Shown here piece by piece: positions 1 through 6,362 of a stretch of DNA of 6,362 nucleotides (position 1 is the first letter of the stretch; each line of letters begins with the position of its first letter). Source of the stretch: JBBDWJ01 sp040902925 (GTDB taxonomy: Bacteria > Acidobacteriota > Terriglobia > Bryobacterales > UBA6623). Location: the NCBI GenBank assembly GCA_040902925.1, contig JBBDWJ010000108.1:1-6362 (forward strand), written 5' to 3'. The notes beneath the pieces were generated by a model. The model worked only from the letters and a program-made list of their open reading frames with translations, searched no databases and was not told the origin of the DNA. A program made the position numbers and the translations under genes.

Positions 1-1036
1 CGCGCGCCGGGTCGAAGCGCTTGACGGCCTTCATCAGGCCGATGTTGCCTTCCTGTATCAGGTCGAGGAACTGCAAGCCACGGTTGACGTAGCGCTTGGC
101 AATCGACACAACCAGCCGCAGGTTCGCTTCCACGAGCTCCCGTTTCGCGGCGTCGGCCTCGGTGAGGCCTTTGCGGATAACCTGCAGCGTGGTGCGCAAC
201 TCGCCCGAGCTTGCCCCGACCTCGTCTTCGATCTGCGTGACCGCCTGCTGCAGATTGCGGATCTCCTGACGCAAGGCACGCGCCTCATCGCGGCTCTCGC
301 CGCTCATTTGCTCCAGATCACGCTGTGCGCGGGCCAGGGGCTTTTCGAGGGTCTTGATCTGCTCCACCACCTCGCCAACAAGCTTGATGAGACGCTCCTC
401 TTCGCCGTAGCTGAGGTCGAGCTCGACGATGATGCGCGCCATCTGCACGCGGGTGCGGGCCGCCTGAATCCGCAGGTGGCGCGTCTCGCGCGGTTTTTGG
501 TTGCGCGGAATCACACGCAAGCGGCGCCGCATCTGCTCGCAGCCCCGGTGCAGCTTGCCGAGTTTTGCAATCGTCTTGTGGACCCGCTCAGCGGCCGCGG
601 CCAGCAGCTCGTCGTTCGCTTCGTCGAGCACGACGACGCTGCGAATGGAGCGCTCGCTGTTACTCAGTTGAGCGGGCAACTCCAACAGTTCGCGAACGAC
701 CAACGGGCAGCGCGTAAGAGCTTTTCGTACCGACAACCGCCCGCGCTCGATGCGCTTGGCGATGGCGACTTCTCCCTCGCGCGTGAGCAAGGGAGCCGCG
801 CCCATCTGGCGCAAATACATGCGCACCGGATCGGCAGACTTGTCGTTTTCGCTCGGGGAAAGGTCGAGACTGACTTCTTCGGCTTCCTCATTCGAGTCCG
901 CCTCGGGACCGGATTCGTCCGAGCTAACTTCCTCGAACTCTTCCAGCTCCGACGAGTTGAACTCGTTGATCAGCCGGCCCACCTTGTTGGCGGTGCGCAA
1001 GCCCCTCGTGTCTCGATCCGTGTCGTCTACGGACAA
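1..1036 (-). CDS. rpoD: RNA polymerase primary sigma factor RpoD (5' part, 3' end outside window)
   Basis: This is the housekeeping sigma-70 that directs core polymerase to -10/-35 promoters. 345 codons are visible. Residues 1-68 form a short N-terminal segment that becomes strongly acidic and serine-rich (about 25-65) and does not resemble canonical region 1.1. Region 1.2 begins at Asp69 (DPVRMYLRQMGAAPLLTREG). A charged, largely helical non-conserved region of about 180 residues follows. Region 2.1 starts near 298 (ELVEANLRLVVSIAKRYVNR) and region 2.2 near 321 (QFLDLIQEGNIGLMKAVKRF); the window ends at FDPAR, before the -10-recognising parts. No in-frame ATG occurs between the TAA at 1066-1064 and region 1.2. 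The best start is TTG at 1036-1034, with AGGAGA nine bases upstream. Gene identity is certain; the start is a reasoned choice. The usual dnaG-rpoD order supports the call. Confidence 0.96.
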   Translation of the reverse strand, partial: MSVDDTDRDTRGLRTANKVGRLINEFNSSELEEFEEVSSDESGPEADSNEEAEEVSLDLSPSENDKSADPVRMYLRQMGAAPLLTREGEVAIAKRIERGRLSVRKALTRCPLVVRELLELPAQLSNSERSIRSVVVLDEANDELLAAAAERVHKTIAKLGKLHRGCEQMRRRLRVIPRNQKPRETRHLRIQAARTRVQMARIIVELDLSYGEEERLIKLVGEVVEQIKTLEKPLARAQRDLEQMSGESRDEARALRQEIRNLQQAVTQIEDEVGASSGELRTTLQVIRKGLTEADAAKRELVEANLRLVVSIAKRYVNRGLQFLDLIQEGNIGLMKAVKRFDPAR

Positions 1037-1045
1037 ACTGGTTGC

Positions 1046-1051
1046 TCTCCT
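1046..1051 (-). promoter_or_regulatory. Shine-Dalgarno for rpoD, supports a TTG start
   Basis: The minus strand reads AGGAGA here, with nine bases before TTG at 1036-1034. This is the strongest Shine-Dalgarno-like match in the rpoD leader. It lies downstream of the in-frame TAA at 1066-1064, so it fixes the start to the only candidate codon at a proper distance. The rare start codon may moderate translation, which is inference. Confidence 0.7.
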
Positions 1052-1063
1052 AGGATCGAAGCG

Positions 1064-1219
1064 TTATCGCGGAGCGTCTCCCCCGCGCGAAACTATCGTT
1101 TTCTTACTGTCGAGCACGCAGCGGGGTGGAAAGATTCGTCCTCTATTGAGAGCGGCCGCAGCCAGAGCCAACAACTCGATTTCAAAAATCGACCCCACCT
1201 TCGTCGTCAGCTTTTTCAT
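1064..1219 (-). CDS. Hypothetical 51-residue open frame upstream of rpoD, in the same phase
   Basis: The frame starts at ATG (1219-1217), reads MKKLTTKVGSIFEIELLALA and continues with an alanine-rich stretch and a basic C-terminal half ending GGDAPR, then TAA at 1066-1064. I do not recognise the product. It shares the reading phase of rpoD, whose proposed TTG lies 27 bases after the TAA. No Shine-Dalgarno is visible before its ATG, and a -10-like hexamer overlaps that ATG, so the transcript may start too late to include it. It could be a leader peptide, a remnant of a longer sigma N-terminus, or a chance open frame, which is the default reading. Confidence 0.2.
   Translation of the reverse strand: MKKLTTKVGSIFEIELLALAAAALNRGRIFPPRCVLDSKKTIVSRGGDAPR
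1176..1192. repeat. Perfect 7-base inverted repeat in the rpoD leader
   Basis: TCGATTT (1176-1182) and AAATCGA (1186-1192) are exact reverse complements separated by three bases. The site is about 140 bases upstream of the proposed rpoD start, in a locally AT-rich patch. It could be an operator or a small RNA hairpin; it matches no site I can name. Confidence 0.35.
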
Positions 1220-1442
1220 TCTACATCAAATCAACTGAACGCAAGAGCAAGGCGAACACCGGCTACGTGACGCAGAAAACGTTCTTGCCGCGCTGCCGAG
1301 TTCCGCGCCACCGCACGCCGAAATAGCTCTCTTAGAACCTTTGTACCTGCGCCGGAACGCGGACCGGGAAATCGGTTTGCAGGCCTGGACAAGGTGCCTT
1401 GAGCCACCAGAAGAATTGCAAACCCCGCCGGGCGCGATCAAG

Positions 1443-3221
1443 CTACGCTCCCGCCGCGCGGCCGCCTTCCCCTAGGGTCAGGCGACGTTTCAACTCACTT
1501 TGGACCTGAAGAAGCCGCACGCACTCTTGGCGGTCGCCGTTTTTATCGGCCTCGGCCATTGCGCGTCTAACGTCGATCAGGTTCTTCTCTAAGGCTTTTC
1601 TCTCAAGCGCTGCGTATGCCTGACGGCCTTCTTCGAGCGTGCAAGGCGGCTGATCCCTCTCGAAAAGAATCTGCGACTGGGCCTGACGATGGTTTTCCTC
1701 GAGGCGCCCTTCAACCGCCGAGAATGCGAACGGGCCGCCCGCGGATTCGACCGCATGCAAAGCCTCGAAGATCGGCGCGCTGGGAAGCTGTTGCTCCATG
1801 GCGATTTTGTAAACGCCGGCCAGCATCTCTTGGCGGGCTTCGGGTGACTCGAGCAGCAGACGAATCAGAAGTTTTTCGGCTTGCGAGTAGGGGTGCGGCG
1901 CCGGCTGCCGGCCGGGCGTTTGACGACGTTCGACCGCGGCGCGCCGGATCTGCTCGAGCGCCAGGCTGCGATCCTCCAAACGCAGATAAGACGCCAACTC
2001 GTCCGCCAGGGACGCCCTGTGAATCTTGTCGGGCAGCCAGTGAATCGCCGGGACGAGAAACTTGAAAGCGTCCAGGCGGCCTTCGCCCGTGTTCATATCG
2101 AAACGCGAACGGGCGCGATCGGCGAGCCAGATGAAATAGTCGGGCGCCTTATCGAGCAGCCGTAGATACTCCTGCGCGCCGTGGCGTTTGCAGAAATCGT
2201 CGGGATCCATGCCCTCGGGAAGGGAAAGTACGCGCACCTTGAGATCTTCCTGAAGCAAAACCTGGATCGACCGTTCCGTGGCGCTTAGGCCCGCCGGGTC
2301 AGCGTCAAAATTTACAACAATGGTGTCGGCCTGGCGGCGAATCATGCGCGCCTGCTGCGATGTAAGCGCCGTGCCACAGCTCGCCACGACTTCGTCGACT
2401 CCGGCGCTCACCACGCCGATCACATCCATGTAGCCTTCGACCAGAACGACGCGGTTGCTTTGCCGCATCACGGTTTTGGCAGCGTGAAAGTTGTAGAGCA
2501 CGGAGCTCTTTTTGTAAATCAAAGTTTCCGGCGAGTTGACGTACTTGGCCTGCTGGTCGGCTTGCAGGGCGCGGCCGGCGAAGGCGATCAGGTTGCCGTT
2601 GTCGCCCGCGATCGGGAACATCAGGCGGTCCCGGAAGCGGTCATAGAATCCCGTCCCTTCCTGCCGCGCGCTCACCAGCCCCGAGCCTTCCATGTGCTCG
2701 GCGGAGAATCCTTCCTGGTGGAAGCGCGCTACCAGGCCGTTGCCGGCGCTGGGAGCGTAGCCGAGTCCGAACTTTGCGATGGCTTCCTGGCTGAGGCCGC
2801 GCTGCTCCAGGTAGCTGCGCGCGCCCGCGCCCCGCGGCGAACGCAGTTCCTCTTGAAAGTATGGCTGGGCCAGCTCGTGCATGCGATACAGGGCGGCGCG
2901 AAGCTTGGTTTCGGCGCTGTCTTGATCGCCCGGCCCTCGCCGCGGAATCGGGATGCCATGTTGCTGGGCCAGCGTCGTCAGCGATTCATAGAACGTCAAC
3001 CCTTGAATTTCCATCAGGAAACTGAACACGTCGCCCGATTTGCCGCAGCCGAAGCACTTGAAGATCTGCATCGTCTCGTGAACCGAGAACGACGGAGTTT
3101 TCTCGCCGTGGAACGGGCACAACCCGACCCAGCGGTTCGGCCCCTGTTTCTTGAGCCGCACATGCTCGCGAACGACGCCAACGATGTCTACCGAAGCCTT
3201 GACCTGCTGGGCGAAGTCCAT
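1443..3221 (-). CDS. dnaG: DNA primase DnaG, complete
   Basis: DnaG synthesises the short RNA primers for Okazaki fragments and leading-strand initiation, working with the replicative helicase DnaB. The 592-residue product is slightly longer than the E. coli enzyme. The N-terminal zinc-binding domain has the CHC2 pattern: Cys35, His38, Cys56 and Cys59, within GLCPFHGEKTPSFSV and FKCFGCGKSGD. The catalytic core includes DRFRDRLMFPI (194-204) and KYVNSPET (226-233). The TOPRIM motifs follow: Glu262 in VEGYMDV, Asp306 and Asp308 in NFDADPAG, and Asp339 and Asp341 in GMDPDD, matching the metal-binding residues of the family. The stretch from about 440 to 592 is the less conserved helicase-interaction domain. 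The ATG at 3221 fits because the family N-terminus (MxxFxxxVKxxxDIV) begins there and AGGATAAGG lies just upstream. It ends with TAG at 1445-1443. It sits 262 bases after rpoC and 406 bases before rpoD, so cotranscription with either is uncertain. Function is certain. Confidence 0.99.
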   Translation of the reverse strand: MDFAQQVKASVDIVGVVREHVRLKKQGPNRWVGLCPFHGEKTPSFSVHETMQIFKCFGCGKSGDVFSFLMEIQGLTFYESLTTLAQQHGIPIPRRGPGDQDSAETKLRAALYRMHELAQPYFQEELRSPRGAGARSYLEQRGLSQEAIAKFGLGYAPSAGNGLVARFHQEGFSAEHMEGSGLVSARQEGTGFYDRFRDRLMFPIAGDNGNLIAFAGRALQADQQAKYVNSPETLIYKKSSVLYNFHAAKTVMRQSNRVVLVEGYMDVIGVVSAGVDEVVASCGTALTSQQARMIRRQADTIVVNFDADPAGLSATERSIQVLLQEDLKVRVLSLPEGMDPDDFCKRHGAQEYLRLLDKAPDYFIWLADRARSRFDMNTGEGRLDAFKFLVPAIHWLPDKIHRASLADELASYLRLEDRSLALEQIRRAAVERRQTPGRQPAPHPYSQAEKLLIRLLLESPEARQEMLAGVYKIAMEQQLPSAPIFEALHAVESAGGPFAFSAVEGRLEENHRQAQSQILFERDQPPCTLEEGRQAYAALERKALEKNLIDVRRAMAEADKNGDRQECVRLLQVQSELKRRLTLGEGGRAAGA

Positions 3222-3228
3222 ATGCAGA

Positions 3229-3237
3229 CCTTATCCT
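3229..3237 (-). promoter_or_regulatory. Ribosome binding site of dnaG
   Basis: The minus strand reads AGGATAAGG, and seven bases separate its last G from the ATG at 3221. It supports the chosen dnaG start, which also matches the conserved family N-terminus. Confidence 0.65.
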
Positions 3238-3321
3238 ATCAGCGCACGGATGCGGTGAAGGGGCTCTGAATAGCTTGGCTTGCGTCGAAGCGGCGGGCAA
3301 GCGAGCGGTCTAAGAGAAGGC

Positions 3322-3349
3322 AAAAGAAACGGCGTTCGAATACGGCGCC
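3322..3349 (-). terminator. Weak hairpin followed by T-rich tract in the rpoC-dnaG gap
   Basis: On the minus strand GGCG (3349-3346) can pair with CGCC (3334-3331) across an 11-base loop and is followed after one base by TTTCTTTT (3329-3322). A short GC stem followed by a U-rich stretch resembles an intrinsic terminator or attenuator, but four base pairs make a weak stem. It lies about 135 bases past rpoC and 100 bases before dnaG. Confidence 0.25.
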
Positions 3350-3385
3350 AAGGAAAGATTCGCAGGGTCCAGGGGTGGCGCCAAG
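3344..3385. repeat. Pair of 9-base direct repeats GGCGCCAAG
   Basis: GGCGCCAAG occurs at 3344-3352 and again at 3377-3385 on the plus strand, 33 bases apart start to start, roughly three helical turns. Both copies lie in the non-coding gap between rpoC and dnaG. The same-face spacing would suit a protein binding site, but short GC-rich repeats also arise by chance. Confidence 0.4.
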
Positions 3386-3425
3386 AGCGGAGAGCGCTAA
3401 CCGCGGGTTTCGGTGTGCCGGATTT

Positions 3426-3466
3426 GGTGCGTCCCTGCCGCCGTCTCAGCAGCGGCAGGGGACACC
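3426..3466 (-). terminator. GC-rich hairpin just downstream of rpoC, possible terminator
   Basis: CCCTGCCGC (3433-3441) is perfectly complementary to GCGGCAGGG (3452-3460) around a 10-base loop. The stem can extend outward through a T-A pair and GGTG/CACC (3426-3429 with 3463-3466), allowing a small bulge on each side. It lies 17 bases after the rpoC stop. In the minus-strand transcript no U-run follows, so it is not a textbook intrinsic terminator. It could instead be a 3'-end-stabilising or processing hairpin, or a terminator that does not need a U tract. The structure is clear; the role is inferred. Confidence 0.5.
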
Positions 3467-3483
3467 CATAAGGCTTGGCGAGG

Positions 3484-6362
<2,879 letters not shown>

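Larger units (their letters stand above)
1037..1442 (-). other. dnaG-rpoD intergenic region, presumed rpoD leader and promoter region
   Basis: These 406 bases separate the dnaG stop from the proposed rpoD TTG start. They hold a 51-codon open frame (1219-1064), a short perfect inverted repeat (1176-1192) and the rpoD Shine-Dalgarno. No RNA gene or good intrinsic terminator was recognised. A TAGAAT hexamer on the minus strand (1223-1218) resembles a -10 box, but no good -35 lies at the usual distance. The length of the gap suggests rpoD has its own promoter here, possibly besides readthrough from dnaG. This is inference. Confidence 0.6.

Noticed and set aside
1212..1245. A sigma-70 promoter with TAGAAT at 1223-1218
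   Set aside because: The -10-like hexamer matches five of six consensus positions, but the best -35-like sequence (TTGCGT) sits only 15 bases upstream and matches three of six. It is too weak to annotate as a promoter.
308..1270. A 320-codon plus-strand open frame opposite rpoD and its leader
   Set aside because: It is the codon-aligned antisense of the rpoD frame, so stop codons are scarce in it. The sense strand clearly encodes sigma-70.
1393..1408. A small hairpin GGTG/CACC downstream of dnaG as a terminator
   Set aside because: The stem is only four base pairs and no T-rich tract follows in the direction of transcription.
1226..1441. A 71-codon minus-strand frame in the dnaG-rpoD gap starting at TTG
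   Set aside because: It has a weak start codon, no clear Shine-Dalgarno and a low-complexity Ser/Arg/Cys/Gly composition with no family resemblance. A chance frame in GC-rich sequence explains it.
2460..3269. A 269-codon plus-strand open frame opposite dnaG
   Set aside because: It is antisense to conserved zinc-binding and TOPRIM codons of primase, with no recognisable product.
3280..3471. A 63-codon plus-strand frame in the rpoC-dnaG gap
   Set aside because: Its Arg/Gly-rich translation has no recognisable motif, and it spans the hairpins and direct repeats of the gap. Nothing supports translation.

Overview
The window lies entirely within core housekeeping genes on the minus strand. In transcription order these are the 3' two thirds of rpoC (RNA polymerase beta'), a complete dnaG (DNA primase) and the 5' part of rpoD (primary sigma factor). 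rpoC runs off the right edge and rpoD off the left edge. No mobile element, CRISPR array, tRNA, rRNA or defence gene was seen. Several long plus-strand open frames are antisense shadows of these genes.

Likely source: a GC-rich, Gram-negative-type bacterium. Beta' carries a large insertion inside the trigger loop of the kind found in Proteobacteria, Acidobacteriota and related phyla. The primase TOPRIM motif (NFDADPAG) and the overall style of DnaG and sigma suggest Acidobacteriota, possibly near Solibacter/Bryobacter. This is inference from remembered family features, not a database result.

Layout, right to left (5' to 3' on the minus strand). (1) rpoC, 6362-3484, starts a few codons before the NADFDGDQM active-site loop and ends at TAG. 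(2) A 262-base gap, 3483-3222, holds a strong GC-rich hairpin just after rpoC, a weaker hairpin followed by a T-rich tract, a pair of 9-base direct repeats and the dnaG ribosome binding site. (3) dnaG, 3221-1443, is complete at 592 codons, with zinc-binding, TOPRIM and C-terminal helicase-interaction regions. (4) A 406-base gap, 1442-1037, contains no confident gene. It holds a 51-codon open frame in the same phase as rpoD, closed by a TAA 27 bases before the proposed rpoD start. (5) rpoD, 1036-1, appears to start at TTG behind a good Shine-Dalgarno; an acidic N-terminal segment stands in place of canonical region 1.1, and the gene is cut inside region 2.

The three products work at the heart of gene expression and replication: catalytic polymerase subunit, promoter-recognition factor and primer synthesis. 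dnaG-rpoD is the familiar core of the macromolecular synthesis operon. Finding rpoC directly upstream, where rpsL-rpsG-fusA often follows rpoC, is the most notable feature of the gene order. I saw no convincing undescribed system here; the points worth checking concern gene order, the rpoD start and leader, and the intergenic structures.
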